DNA of 64,000 nucleotides from the NCBI GenBank assembly GCA_964484475.1, contig CAZAFU010000002.1, positions 1 to 64,000 on the forward strand, in the 5' to 3' direction. Source of the stretch: Parvularcula sp964484475. Lineage in GTDB: Bacteria > Pseudomonadota > Alphaproteobacteria > Caulobacterales > Parvularculaceae. The notes below the pieces were generated by a model. That model was not told the origin of the DNA and made no database searches. It was given only the letters and a program-made list of their open reading frames with translations. Within the stretch, counting starts at the first letter, position 1. The number at the start of each line of letters is the position of its first letter. Positions 16,939 to 25,531 of this stretch are shown here, in pieces. Made by a program: the position numbers and the translations under genes.

Positions 16939-17574
16939 ATGCCGAGCCGTCCGATCCTGGCCCTTCTCGCCCTCCTTGCGGCATCCTGCGCCGCGGAAGA
17001 GGAAGCCACGAGGCCCGATACGCCGCAGGCCGATGCGGCCAGCGCGGAAATGGTGGTGGCGGGGGGCTGCTTCTGGTGCGTGGAAGCGGACCTCGAAAAG
17101 GTCGACGGGGTGATCGAAGTGGTCTCGGGCTATGGCGGCGGGAGCAACGAGAACCCGACCTACGAGAACTACGACGACAATGGTCACCGCGAGATCGCTC
17201 TCGTCCGCTACGATCCCGCGGAAATCGGTTTCGAACGGCTGGCGGAAATCTTCATCAGGACCATCGACGTCACCGATGGCGGCGGCCAGTTCTGCGACCG
17301 CGGCTATGAGTATTCCCCCGCGGTCTACTACCAGGACGCCGAGGAGCGGCGCATCCTCGAAACCGTGATAGCGGAGGGCGAGGACGAGGTCGCGGAGGAC
17401 TTCGAAGTCCCGATCGAGGAACGCCCGCGCTTCTGGCCGGCCGAGGACTATCACCAGGACTATTACAAGAAGAACCAGATCCGCTACAATCTCTACCGTC
17501 AGGCGTGCGGCCGGGACCGGACGGTGAAGAACGTCTGGGGGCAGAACGCCGGCGAACTCCTCGCCTCACTCTGA
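16939..17574 (+). CDS. msrA: Peptide-methionine (S)-S-oxide reductase MsrA, lipoprotein form
   Basis: 211 residues. The ATG follows AGAGG. A lipoprotein signal ends LLAASC (Cys17), so the enzyme is exported and lipid-anchored, unlike the usual cytoplasmic MsrA. The catalytic motif GGCFWCVEAD gives nucleophile Cys44, and the family signatures GYGGG, PTYENY, GQFCDRG, YEYSPAVYY, YHQDYYKKN and a C-terminal resolving-cysteine region (QACGRDR) are present. It repairs oxidised methionine in envelope proteins. Its last three codons overlap the convergent membrane protein gene. Confidence 0.93.
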   Translation: MPSRPILALLALLAASCAAEEEATRPDTPQADAASAEMVVAGGCFWCVEADLEKVDGVIEVVSGYGGGSNENPTYENYDDNGHREIALVRYDPAEIGFERLAEIFIRTIDVTDGGGQFCDRGYEYSPAVYYQDAEERRILETVIAEGEDEVAEDFEVPIEERPRFWPAEDYHQDYYKKNQIRYNLYRQACGRDRTVKNVWGQNAGELLASL

Positions 17575-18006
17575 CGGGCGGCTGAGAAGAAGAAGGGGAA
17601 CCGCCAGCACGACCAGCCCCAGGTTGATGAGGGCGTTGACCGGAAAACCCTGCACCATCGAAGCCACACTGTCGGCCACGAACCAAAGGGCGATACCACC
17701 GAGCGCAGCGTCCCAGACGGCCCGGCGCCTGACCCCGAGCCCGAGGAAGATACTGCCGAACCAACCGGCCATGACCGCGCCCATCAGGGAGGTATAGAAA
17801 TCCACGGCCTGCATGGCTTCGGTATCGGTGTAGAACCCGGGCAGGTCGCCGCCGTAGAAAGCCGCCTCGAAGGGAAAGCGCCGCATCAGATCCGGCCAGA
17901 CGGCGAAAGCGAGTCCCCAGAGGGTAAGGATCGCCATGAGTGCCCGTGGGGCGGATGCAGGCAGGCGTGTGCCTTTACTTTCTGAAAGCTGGTCCGGGTT
18001 CGACAT
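17566..18006 (-). CDS. Four-helix membrane protein of unknown function
   Basis: 146 residues with four predicted transmembrane segments (ALMAILTLWGLAFAVWP, FYTSLMGAVMAGWFGSIFLG, WDAALGGIALWFVADSVASM, ALINLGLVVLAVPLLLLS) and a periplasmic loop with FYGGDLPGFYTDTEAMQAVD. No family is recognised beyond a general resemblance to small DUF-type membrane proteins. It is read divergently from the MmyB-type regulator across 108 bases holding a palindrome, so it is a likely target of that regulator. Confidence 0.75.
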   Translation of the reverse strand: MSNPDQLSESKGTRLPASAPRALMAILTLWGLAFAVWPDLMRRFPFEAAFYGGDLPGFYTDTEAMQAVDFYTSLMGAVMAGWFGSIFLGLGVRRRAVWDAALGGIALWFVADSVASMVQGFPVNALINLGLVVLAVPLLLLSRPSE

Positions 18007-18059
18007 CGGTCATCATCCTCAAACTGAATTCCGAAATTAAACAGGACGGCGTCCCTGTG

Positions 18060-18080
18060 CCATGATCTGAGAGGTCATGG
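18060..18080. promoter_or_regulatory. Candidate operator palindrome between membrane protein and XRE regulator genes
   Basis: CCATGA and TCATGG form a perfect 6-base inverted repeat spaced by nine bases, 35 bases upstream of the regulator start. Position and symmetry suit autoregulation by the adjacent helix-turn-helix protein. Confidence 0.4.
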
Positions 18081-18114
18081 TCAGCATGATCCGTGAGCGA
18101 CTAGGCCTGAGAGC

Positions 18115-18876
18115 ATGTTCGGCGATGAACTCAAACGCTGGCGCAGCCTGCGACGGCTCAGCCAGGAAGATCTCGGCGCAGCGGCGGGGGTCTCGGCGCG
18201 CCACCTCTCCTGCCTCGAGCGGGGCATAGCCCTCCCCTCGAAAGCGATGGTGCTGAGGCTGGCAGCGGCACTCGACCTTCCCCTGCGGGAGCAGAACGGT
18301 CTACTGGGTGCCGCGGGCTATGCCCAGAAATGGCAGGATGCGGGCGATACCATCCCCCTTTCCCTGAAGCCCGCAATCGACGCGATCCTGAAGAACCAGC
18401 CCTTCCCCGCCTACGCCCTGAACGGTCGCTACGAGGTCCTCGACGCGAACCCCGCCGGCTGGGCGATGCTCCGTCTCCTGAAGGCTGATGCGGCGAGGGG
18501 GATGAACGTCGCCGAAGCCATGCTCGCATCCGGCCCCCACCGGGACATGATCGAAGACTATGCGGTGACCGCGAAGCTGTTCCTCACCCGTCTCAGGGCG
18601 GAAGCGGTGCAGCAAGGCCCGCGCTCGACGCTGTGGCCGATCATCGGGGAGGCCCAGAAGGACCCCCTGATCCGTTCGGCCGCAGGGCCGGACAGCCATG
18701 ATGGCGATCCGGTCTTCCCCCTTTCCGTGAGGGCCCTTGGGCAGAGGACGTCGTGGCTGACGGTCCTCCTCACCTTCGGCTCGCCGATGGATGCGATGGT
18801 GGAGCACCTCGTGATCGAGCAGTTCCTGCCGGCGGACGAGGAAACCAGGCGGATTGCCGAAGCGTTCCTTGCCTAG
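18115..18876 (+). CDS. XRE-family transcriptional regulator with MmyB-like ligand-binding domain
   Basis: 253 residues. Residues ~5-60 form an XRE helix-turn-helix (LKRWRSLRRLSQEDLGAAAG, SARHLSCLERGIALPSKAMV). The rest matches the MmyB-like regulator domain (PFPAYALNGRYEVLDANPAG, TSWLTVLLTFGSPMDA), a PAS-like fold that binds fatty-acid-type ligands in characterised relatives. It probably controls the divergent membrane protein gene through the palindrome between them. Its stop overlaps by four bases the stop of the convergent guanylyltransferase gene. Confidence 0.88.
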   Translation: MFGDELKRWRSLRRLSQEDLGAAAGVSARHLSCLERGIALPSKAMVLRLAAALDLPLREQNGLLGAAGYAQKWQDAGDTIPLSLKPAIDAILKNQPFPAYALNGRYEVLDANPAGWAMLRLLKADAARGMNVAEAMLASGPHRDMIEDYAVTAKLFLTRLRAEAVQQGPRSTLWPIIGEAQKDPLIRSAAGPDSHDGDPVFPLSVRALGQRTSWLTVLLTFGSPMDAMVEHLVIEQFLPADEETRRIAEAFLA

Positions 18877-19931
18877 AGAAGGTCCTCGCGGCCCTGGTCC
18901 TTCAGCATCTGGACAATCGTCTTCACGTCCTGGGCGCGGTCCTCGGGCACGATGAGCACCGCCTTTTTGGTGGAGACGATGACGAACCCTTCCAGACCCA
19001 CTGCCGCGACCAGCGGCGCCCCTTCTTCCGCTTTCAGGACGGTGTCCGGGCATTCGATCAGGATGCCCGCATCGGTATCGGTGCCGGGTTTGGAAAATGC
19101 CTTGACCGCCGCCCAGGAGCCGATGTCATCCCAGCCGATCGTCACGGGACTGACGACTGCGGCGCGGTCGGTCTTTTCCATGATCGCGTAGTCGATGGAA
19201 TCGCCCTCCACCTTCTCGAAATCCGCCTCCCCGATCATGATCGAGGCCCCTTCTCTGGAGGCATTGCCGAAAGCCGTTTCGGTCGCGGCCATGATGCCGG
19301 GAGAATGAAGGGCCGCCTCCCTCAAAAGGTCTTCGGCCCGGTAGAGGAAGATGCCGGCATTCCATGCATAGTCGCCCGACGCGACATAGTCCTGCGCCCT
19401 TTCGAGGTCGGGCTTCTCGACGAAGCTCGCGACCCGGAAGACGCCCTCGGTCAGCGGATCGCTCTTCCTGATATAGCCGTAGCCCGTCTCGGGGCGGTCC
19501 GGGGTGATGCCGAGGGTCACGAGGAAGCCTTTCTCGGCTGCCGCGCGCCCACGCTCGACCGCCGCGCCGAAGCCTTCGGAGTCCCCGATATGGTGATCGG
19601 CGGGCAGGAGGAGGACGAGACCGTCCCGCCCCTGCGTTTCGAGAACGAGGAGTGCCGCCATGATCGCCGCAGGCGCGGTGTTCCTGCCGAAGGGCTCGAA
19701 CACTGCACGGCCGCCCTCGGGAAGCTGGCCCTCGACAAGCTTCCGGTGCAGGGCCGAAGCGATCAGGACAGGCGGCGCGAAACCGTCGCCCTTCGTCCGC
19801 TCCATGGTCTCGCCCAGCATCGTCCTGTCACTGACGAGACTGCGATACTGCTTGGGATGGTCGCGGGTGGACAGGGGCCACAGGCGGGTGCCGGAGCCGC
19901 CGGCCATGATGACGGGGGTGATGATGCTCAT
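18873..19931 (-). CDS. manC: Mannose-1-phosphate guanylyltransferase
   Basis: 352 residues beginning MSIITPVIMAGGSGTRLWPL, the nucleotide-binding signature of NDP-sugar pyrophosphorylases, followed by DHPKQY, EPFGRNTAPAA, LPADHHI and FVEKPDLERA, all typical of GDP-mannose pyrophosphorylase. It makes GDP-mannose for polysaccharide or glycolipid synthesis. There is no fused phosphomannose isomerase domain, so this is the short form; its C-terminal ~60 residues form the usual beta-helix-like extension. The start follows GAGG by a few bases. Its neighbours are unrelated to sugar metabolism. Confidence 0.92.
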   Translation of the reverse strand: MSIITPVIMAGGSGTRLWPLSTRDHPKQYRSLVSDRTMLGETMERTKGDGFAPPVLIASALHRKLVEGQLPEGGRAVFEPFGRNTAPAAIMAALLVLETQGRDGLVLLLPADHHIGDSEGFGAAVERGRAAAEKGFLVTLGITPDRPETGYGYIRKSDPLTEGVFRVASFVEKPDLERAQDYVASGDYAWNAGIFLYRAEDLLREAALHSPGIMAATETAFGNASREGASIMIGEADFEKVEGDSIDYAIMEKTDRAAVVSPVTIGWDDIGSWAAVKAFSKPGTDTDAGILIECPDTVLKAEEGAPLVAAVGLEGFVIVSTKKAVLIVPEDRAQDVKTIVQMLKDQGREDLL

Positions 19932-19938
19932 CTGAACC

Positions 19939-20571
19939 TCAGGCGGAGATGCTCTTGCGCGCATCGAGACCGCGGCGCCAGCGCCACAGCTCTTCATGGT
20001 CCTCCGGCGGCTGACCCTTGATGACGCGAGCGAAATCGAAAGCGACGACGGCAGTGATGTCGGCCACCGAGAACTGATCAGCGGCGATATGGTCCCGGCC
20101 GCGAAGGTGGCGGTCGAGCTTGTCCCAGAACGCGGCGAGCCGCTTCCTGCCGCGCTCGGCGAGAGCGGGAATCTGCTCGTAGTTTTCAGGACCCGTCAGG
20201 GCACGGTCTTTCATCGGCGCCGCCTTGTTCCGAAGAGCCTCTGCGATGGCAAGGAGTCCCTCGAACTCGCAGCGGGCGTTCCATGAGGCAATGACGCCCT
20301 TCTCCGTGGGCGTGGTTCCGAGGAGCGGAGGGTGAGGGATGGCGGCTTCGAGATAGGCGACGATGCCGGCATTCTCGGTCAGGACCTCGCCATCGGGAAG
20401 TTCGAGAGCGGGTACCGTACACTGCGGGTTCACCTTGCGGAAGCTGTCGGAGAGCTGCTCGCCCCCAGCAAGGTCGACGATCACGGTCTCGTAGTCCGCG
20501 CCCTTCTCGGCGAGGGCGATGCGGGCACGCCTGGGGCTGGGGGCCATTGGAAAGTCGTAGAACTTCAGCAT
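19939..20571 (-). CDS. Glutathione S-transferase family protein
   Basis: 210 residues with a thioredoxin-like N-terminal domain (MLKFYDFPMAPSPRRARIAL, then VNPQCTVPALELPDGEVLTE with the cis-proline, and ENAGIVAYLE) and an all-helical C-terminal domain ending SVADITAVVAFDFAR. The catalytic position in the first loop is a Ser/Pro region (APSPRRAR), as in bacterial zeta- or theta-like GSTs. It lies five bases after the DUF2855 gene and seven bases before the guanylyltransferase gene, all leftward, so these may share one transcript. Confidence 0.88.
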   Translation of the reverse strand: MLKFYDFPMAPSPRRARIALAEKGADYETVIVDLAGGEQLSDSFRKVNPQCTVPALELPDGEVLTENAGIVAYLEAAIPHPPLLGTTPTEKGVIASWNARCEFEGLLAIAEALRNKAAPMKDRALTGPENYEQIPALAERGRKRLAAFWDKLDRHLRGRDHIAADQFSVADITAVVAFDFARVIKGQPPEDHEELWRWRRGLDARKSISA

Positions 20572-20576
20572 CGGGA

Positions 20577-21665
20577 TCACCCCTCCCTCATGTGACAGAG
20601 AATGCCGGTACGGGGAGAGACCTCGCCAGCAACGCTCTTCTTCCAGATGGCCTCGACGGCGCTCGACCCACCATGCCGCTCGAAATTCATGTGCCCTTCG
20701 AGAGCATCGGTCATCCTCGCCCAGGCCTCGAGGGCGCGGCCCATCAGAACACCCGGGCCGAGTTCCTTCTCCCGCTTCTCGATCTGGGCGGGGGCGAAGA
20801 ACAGGGTGGGCTTCGCGCCCGGAAGGGGCTGTTCCTGGCGCGGCGCCTGCCAATGGGTCACGCCCACGACACTGCTGACAGCAATGTCGTCGCCGATCCG
20901 CTCGTGAACGGCAGTGATGACTTTTGCGTCTCCCGACATGTCCACGAGGGCGGTCCGCGCCTTGGGCAGGGCTGCGATCTCGTCATAGCCGAAGACCTCG
21001 TCGAAAACGTCCAGCTCACGGACGAAATCCTTGTTGCCTGCGGAGGTGACGCCCACGAGCCGGGGCCGGTTGCCGCCGAGCCCACGCGCCGCCATGGCGA
21101 CGCCGAAGCCCGTCTTGGACGACGCGCTTGTCACCACGACCTGCTCGGCGCCGTACCATCCCTCGTCAGAGAGCCAGTCGGCGATGATGTAGGAGGTGGC
21201 AAAAAGCGGGAACAGCACCGCGCGGGCGTTCTCCCGGGTCTTCACGCTCGGCGGGTCCTCCGCCACGAGACGGTAGCGGTTGTAGGTAGCGGGCAGCGAA
21301 CTCCTGTGGTTGGTGATGTCGGTCACCTGGCCGCCTTTCCTCCTTGGCCTGATCGTCAGGTGGCTGCTCATCGGGAAATAGCCGTAGAGGCGTTCTCCAA
21401 CCCGCAGCTCGGGGCTTGCGCTTTCAATGACCCGGCCGAAGCCCCAGACGGGGATGACCCCCCACCCCTGCCTCGAGGAGGGAAAGAAACCCCAGTAGCC
21501 GATCTGCTCGCCGACGATCCCGTAAGTGACGTTGTTGGCCGTCAGCCCGAAGAACTCGACCTCGAGCCTGGCCTCGCCTTCGTCGATGCGGCCCGCTTCG
21601 TGAGTCATCACGTGGGTTTCGGCGAGGTCTGTCTTTTTCACTTCGAGAGTGCGGATGGTCGTCAT
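20577..21665 (-). CDS. DUF2855 family protein (MDR-like fold)
   Basis: 362 residues. The N-terminal half resembles the MDR catalytic domain (VEFFGLTANNVTYGIVGEQI, YWGFFPSSRQGWGVIPVWGF, VGERLYGYFPMSSHL) and the middle holds a Rossmann-like segment (QVVVTSASSKTGFGVAMAAR). These are features of DUF2855, an uncharacterised family distantly related to quinone oxidoreductases, often found beside acyl-CoA or hydrocarbon genes. Reaction unknown. It immediately precedes the GST gene in a leftward pair. Confidence 0.82.
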   Translation of the reverse strand: MTTIRTLEVKKTDLAETHVMTHEAGRIDEGEARLEVEFFGLTANNVTYGIVGEQIGYWGFFPSSRQGWGVIPVWGFGRVIESASPELRVGERLYGYFPMSSHLTIRPRRKGGQVTDITNHRSSLPATYNRYRLVAEDPPSVKTRENARAVLFPLFATSYIIADWLSDEGWYGAEQVVVTSASSKTGFGVAMAARGLGGNRPRLVGVTSAGNKDFVRELDVFDEVFGYDEIAALPKARTALVDMSGDAKVITAVHERIGDDIAVSSVVGVTHWQAPRQEQPLPGAKPTLFFAPAQIEKREKELGPGVLMGRALEAWARMTDALEGHMNFERHGGSSAVEAIWKKSVAGEVSPRTGILCHMREG

Positions 21666-21738
21666 GGCTGTTTTTTCCCGGCCAGCACTTCAACTGCTCG
21701 CCCTGTCGCAATTTTCCGCCTGCCAGCGCAAGCCCCGC

Positions 21739-23217
21739 TCACAGGGCAGGCAGGATCAGCGGCGTGAGGAGATAGGCAAGACAGGTGATCGCAACGACCC
21801 CGAGAAGGTTCAGCTTGACCCCGATCCGGGCCATGCGCGCGATGGAGACTTCGCCGCTGGCGTATGCGATCGCGTTGGGGGCCGTCGCCATCGGAAACAT
21901 GAAGGCGCAGGACGCCGAGAGCGCGACGGGAATCGCGAGGGTTACGGGGTCGATCCCCCCGGCACTGGCGATGGCCACGACCACCGGGGTCAGCGCCGCC
22001 GCGGTGGCGACATTGGAGGTCACCTCGGTCGCGAAGATCACGACCACGGCGAGGGACAGCATGATCAGGATGAGAGGCAGGCTCGTCAGGCCCGAAAGCT
22101 GCTCTCCGAGATAGTCGCCGAGCCCGGTGGCGGTAATCGCCGACGCGAGCGAGAGCCCCCCGCCGAAAAGGAGGATGACGTCCCAGGGGATGGTCTTTGC
22201 CGTGTCCCAGTCGAGGAGGGCGGCGCGCCTGTCCTCGCGGCAGCCGGCGGGCACGAGAAACATCAGGATCGCTCCCGCGACGGCGATGACATGATCGGTG
22301 AGACCCGCGAAGGGCCTGACGCCGAAAAGCGCAAGATCCTGGATGAAGGCGCGCCTGAAGATCCAGAAGAATGCGATCACGCAGAACACGAGGAGGGTCC
22401 TGACTTCCGGCCTTGTCCAGGCACCGAGCGCCGCGAGCCTGCACCTCACCTCCTCCTGGGGACAGCCCTCGGCCCGCGGGACCGGTCCGGACAGTCGGTT
22501 GAGGACAAACCATGCGGCGGGGATCAGGAGAGCGACAGCGGGAACGCCGAAAGCCATCCACCGCGCGAACGAAAGCCGCTCGTCACCGCCCTGGGCGAGG
22601 GCGCCGATGACGATGAGATTGGTGGGCGTGCCGACCGGCGTGGCAAGGCCGCCGATCGACGCTCCGTAGGCGACCGAGAGGCAAAGGGAGATGGCCAGCG
22701 TTTCCCCCTTCCCTTCTCCCGCGCCGAGACTGCGGGCGACCGAGAGCGCGACGGGCATCAGCATGATCGAGGTGGCGGTGTTGCTGATCCATGCGGAAAG
22801 AAGCGCCGAAGCCATGAGGAAGCCAAGCGAGAGGCCGCCGACCGACGATCCGGCCCGCCTGACCGTAAGCAGGGCAAGACGTTCGTGAAGGTGCCAGCGC
22901 TCGACGCTTTTCGCGATGATGAAGCCGCCCAGCAGCAGCATGATGATCCGGTCTGCGTAGGGAAGCGAAGCCTCCTGGATCGTCCTGACACCGAAGACCG
23001 GAAGGACCACGAGAGGCAGGAGCGACGTGATCGGGATCGGGATCGCCTCCGTCACCCACCAGGTGGCCATGAGCGCTAGCAGCGCCACCACGACCCATGC
23101 CTCGAACTCCAGGCTTTCGGGCGGGCCGACGAGGAGCAGGCCGATGAAGAGCAACGCGCCGAGACCGAGGCCGAAACCCCGCCCTTCGGTCAGCCCAGAC
23201 TGAAGAATTCGGCTCAC
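21739..23217 (-). CDS. SLC13/DASS-family sodium:dicarboxylate or sulfate symporter
   Basis: 492 residues, about 11 to 13 transmembrane helices in two inverted repeats. The paired SNT-type motifs that bind sodium and substrate are visible as WISNTATSIMLMPVAL in the first half and TEVTSNVATAAALTPVV in the second. TWWVTEAIPIPITSLLPLV and LLGGFIIAKSVERW are also typical. Substrates in this family include succinate, citrate and sulfate; which applies here is not readable. Given the sodium-pumping rhodopsin in the same window, a sodium-driven importer fits the cell's energetics. It is divergent from the 2H phosphoesterase gene. Confidence 0.92.
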   Translation of the reverse strand: MSRILQSGLTEGRGFGLGLGALLFIGLLLVGPPESLEFEAWVVVALLALMATWWVTEAIPIPITSLLPLVVLPVFGVRTIQEASLPYADRIIMLLLGGFIIAKSVERWHLHERLALLTVRRAGSSVGGLSLGFLMASALLSAWISNTATSIMLMPVALSVARSLGAGEGKGETLAISLCLSVAYGASIGGLATPVGTPTNLIVIGALAQGGDERLSFARWMAFGVPAVALLIPAAWFVLNRLSGPVPRAEGCPQEEVRCRLAALGAWTRPEVRTLLVFCVIAFFWIFRRAFIQDLALFGVRPFAGLTDHVIAVAGAILMFLVPAGCREDRRAALLDWDTAKTIPWDVILLFGGGLSLASAITATGLGDYLGEQLSGLTSLPLILIMLSLAVVVIFATEVTSNVATAAALTPVVVAIASAGGIDPVTLAIPVALSASCAFMFPMATAPNAIAYASGEVSIARMARIGVKLNLLGVVAITCLAYLLTPLILPAL

Positions 23218-23334
23218 CCCGTGCCGCCCTCCCGCAACAGGAGGCGCAGACGACCATGCTCCGCCAGAAAAGGAAAGAGGGCGCCCGCCGGCTCCCGCGC
23301 GCTAGGTCCACGGGGGAAAGAGGAGAGTGGCGAG

Positions 23335-23850
23335 ATGGCGAACCCGATCATCCTGACGGTGCTGTTCGACGAGGAAACCCAGGGCTTCATCGATGACGAG
23401 CGCGAGCGGTGGTTCGTGCCGCGGCTCAACCGGATTCCGGGGCACCTGACCCTGTTCCACAAGCTGCCCGGGGAGGAGGCGGAAGAGATCGGGCGCCTGA
23501 TCGAGATGACCCTTGCGAGCAGGGAGCCCTTCAGGGTGGTGTTTTCCAAACCCTTCCTTCTTGGGGGCGGGGTGGCCTATCGCGCGAAGTCCGAGGATCT
23601 CGAGGAGATGCGCTCTGAGCTCGCCGAGGCGTTCGGCGGCTGGCTCACCGACCAGGACCGGAAGCCCTTCCGCCCCCATGTCACGGTCCAGAACAAGGTG
23701 ACCCCGGCCACGGCCAAGGCGTCCCTGAAGGCCATCGAGGAAGATTTCACCCCCTTCGAGGCCGAAGCCAGGGGGGTGAAGATGTGGTCCTACGAAGGCG
23801 GGCCCTGGAAGGAAGTCCGCGAGCTGCCCTTCGGCACCGGATCAGGCTGA
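23335..23850 (+). CDS. 2'-5' RNA ligase / 2H phosphoesterase family protein
   Basis: 171 residues with the two hallmark H-x-T motifs of the 2H superfamily: His37-Leu-Thr39 (GHLTLFHKLPG) and His115-Val-Thr117 (RPHVTVQNKV). These enzymes act on 2',3'-cyclic or 2'-5' phosphodiester ends of RNA and nucleotides. The ATG is preceded by AGGAGAG. Overlapping ends with the convergent AidB-like gene (9 bases). Specific substrate unknown. Confidence 0.85.
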   Translation: MANPIILTVLFDEETQGFIDDERERWFVPRLNRIPGHLTLFHKLPGEEAEEIGRLIEMTLASREPFRVVFSKPFLLGGGVAYRAKSEDLEEMRSELAEAFGGWLTDQDRKPFRPHVTVQNKVTPATAKASLKAIEEDFTPFEAEARGVKMWSYEGGPWKEVRELPFGTGSG

Positions 23851-25494
23851 TGGCATGGCGCGTTCGATCAGGGCGTCCTGATCGATACCGGGTGCAAGAT
23901 CGCCATAGAGAAACCCGGCCCTGTCGCCGGACAGCCTTTGCGCGCAGAAGGCTTCGAAGACGAAATCCGGAGCGGCCCTGCCGAGGGCTGCGGCCTGAAG
24001 GGCGAGGGCTGCATCCTGAGCGAAGCGGCGGGCGGCCCCTTCGTGCAGGCTGCCGGGTTTCAGCATCTCTTCGAGCGAGACGAGATGCCGGTCGAAAAGA
24101 GGATGGGCACCGCTGAAAGCTGCAAGCTCGGTACGGACGGCTTCGAGGCTTTCCGGCTCGCGTCCCATGGCACGCAGGATATCGAGGGCAATGACGTTCC
24201 CCGATCCTTCCCAGATCGCGTTGAGCGGTGACTGCCTGAAGAGGCGCGGCATCGGGCCCTCCTCGACATAGCCGGCGCCGCCGTGGCACTCGAGCGCCTC
24301 GTAGACGAAGCCCGGCTGGCGCTTGCAGATCCAGTATTTCGCGATCGGCGTCGCGAGCCGCATGAAGCCCCGTTCGCCCTCGTTATTCCGCGCGCGGTCG
24401 AGTGAGGCGCCGATGCGGAGCGCAAGGGCGGTCGCTGCCTCGCTTTCAATGACGAGGTCGGCGAGGACGGCCCGCATTGCCGGCTGGTCGGCCAGCCTTC
24501 TCTGGAAGGCCGTCCGCTGGGAGGTATGCCAGAGAGCCTGGGCAAGGGCAGAGCGCATCCCGCCGGCAGAGCCCAGGATGCAGTCATAGCGGGTGTGCTG
24601 CACCATGCGGATGATCGTCCTGACACCCTTCCCCTCATCCCCCAGCCGCTGGGCGTAAGCGCCGTGATATTCGATCTCGGAGGAGGCGTTGGAGCGGTCC
24701 CCCATCTTGTCCTTGAGGCGCATGATGTGGACCCTGTTTCTCTCCCCGGCGGGATGCCAGCGCGGAACGAGGAAGCAGGTGAGCCCCCCTTCCGCATAGG
24801 CGAGGGTCAGAAAGGCATCGCTCATCGGGGCGGAGCAGAACCATTTGTGGCCGGACAGCCTGTAGCTTCCGTCATCTGAACGCTCCGCCCGGGTGGTGTT
24901 GGCCCGGACATCGGAGCCGCCCTGCTTTTCGGTCATGGCCATGCCGATGGTCACGCCTGTCTTCTCCGGGGACGGAACGAAACGCCGGTCATAGGTTGAT
25001 GCGGTGACCTTCGCGATCCAGGGATCGCCGACATCCGGTTCCTGCGCGAGGGCGGGGACGCTGGAATAGGTCATGGACATGGGGCAGGTCACCCCGCTGT
25101 CCGCGCCGGTCATCAGCATCATCATCGCGCCATGCAGGAGATGGCCATGTTCCTCCGTCCACGCAGCGCCGGAGATGCCGGCATCGAGACCCAGATCCAT
25201 GAGCCGGTGATAGGCAGGATGGAACTCGACCTCGTCGAGCCTGTGGCCGAAGCGGTCGAAGCTCTTGAGCCTTGGCGGGTTCCCGTTCGCCTCGCGCGCC
25301 CATTCCTGGACCTCTTCCGAACCGCAGCGTTCGCCGAACAGCGAGAGACGCCGATGCTGCGCCGCGCCGCCGAAGGCCTCGATGGCGCCTCTCAGCGCCC
25401 TGTCGGTCTTGTAGAGATTGATGCCCTCGAAGGGCGTCGGCTGGTTCGTGACCGCGTGGGTTGCGAGTTCGCTGTGGGGGCGGTGATGCGGCAC
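23842..25494 (-). CDS. AidB-like acyl-CoA dehydrogenase
   Basis: 550 residues, the length of the AidB branch rather than of catabolic acyl-CoA dehydrogenases. It starts at a GTG with GGAAGG upstream and shows the AidB-type N-terminal extension (TNQPTPFEGINLYKTDRAL), MTEKQGGSDVRANTT, FCSAPMSDAFLTLA, then ECHGGAGYVEEGPMPRLFRQ and NAIWEGSGNVIALD, the FAD-binding and AidB signature regions. E. coli AidB binds DNA and is part of the adaptive response to alkylation; other members act on acyl-CoAs. It lies 37 bases after another acyl-CoA dehydrogenase gene, so a metabolic role is equally possible. Confidence 0.88.
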   Translation of the reverse strand: MPHHRPHSELATHAVTNQPTPFEGINLYKTDRALRGAIEAFGGAAQHRRLSLFGERCGSEEVQEWAREANGNPPRLKSFDRFGHRLDEVEFHPAYHRLMDLGLDAGISGAAWTEEHGHLLHGAMMMLMTGADSGVTCPMSMTYSSVPALAQEPDVGDPWIAKVTASTYDRRFVPSPEKTGVTIGMAMTEKQGGSDVRANTTRAERSDDGSYRLSGHKWFCSAPMSDAFLTLAYAEGGLTCFLVPRWHPAGERNRVHIMRLKDKMGDRSNASSEIEYHGAYAQRLGDEGKGVRTIIRMVQHTRYDCILGSAGGMRSALAQALWHTSQRTAFQRRLADQPAMRAVLADLVIESEAATALALRIGASLDRARNNEGERGFMRLATPIAKYWICKRQPGFVYEALECHGGAGYVEEGPMPRLFRQSPLNAIWEGSGNVIALDILRAMGREPESLEAVRTELAAFSGAHPLFDRHLVSLEEMLKPGSLHEGAARRFAQDAALALQAAALGRAAPDFVFEAFCAQRLSGDRAGFLYGDLAPGIDQDALIERAMPSA

Positions 25495-25531
25495 GGAGCC
25501 TTCCTTTCCGGCAAGCTGGCCTTCGCGCGGC

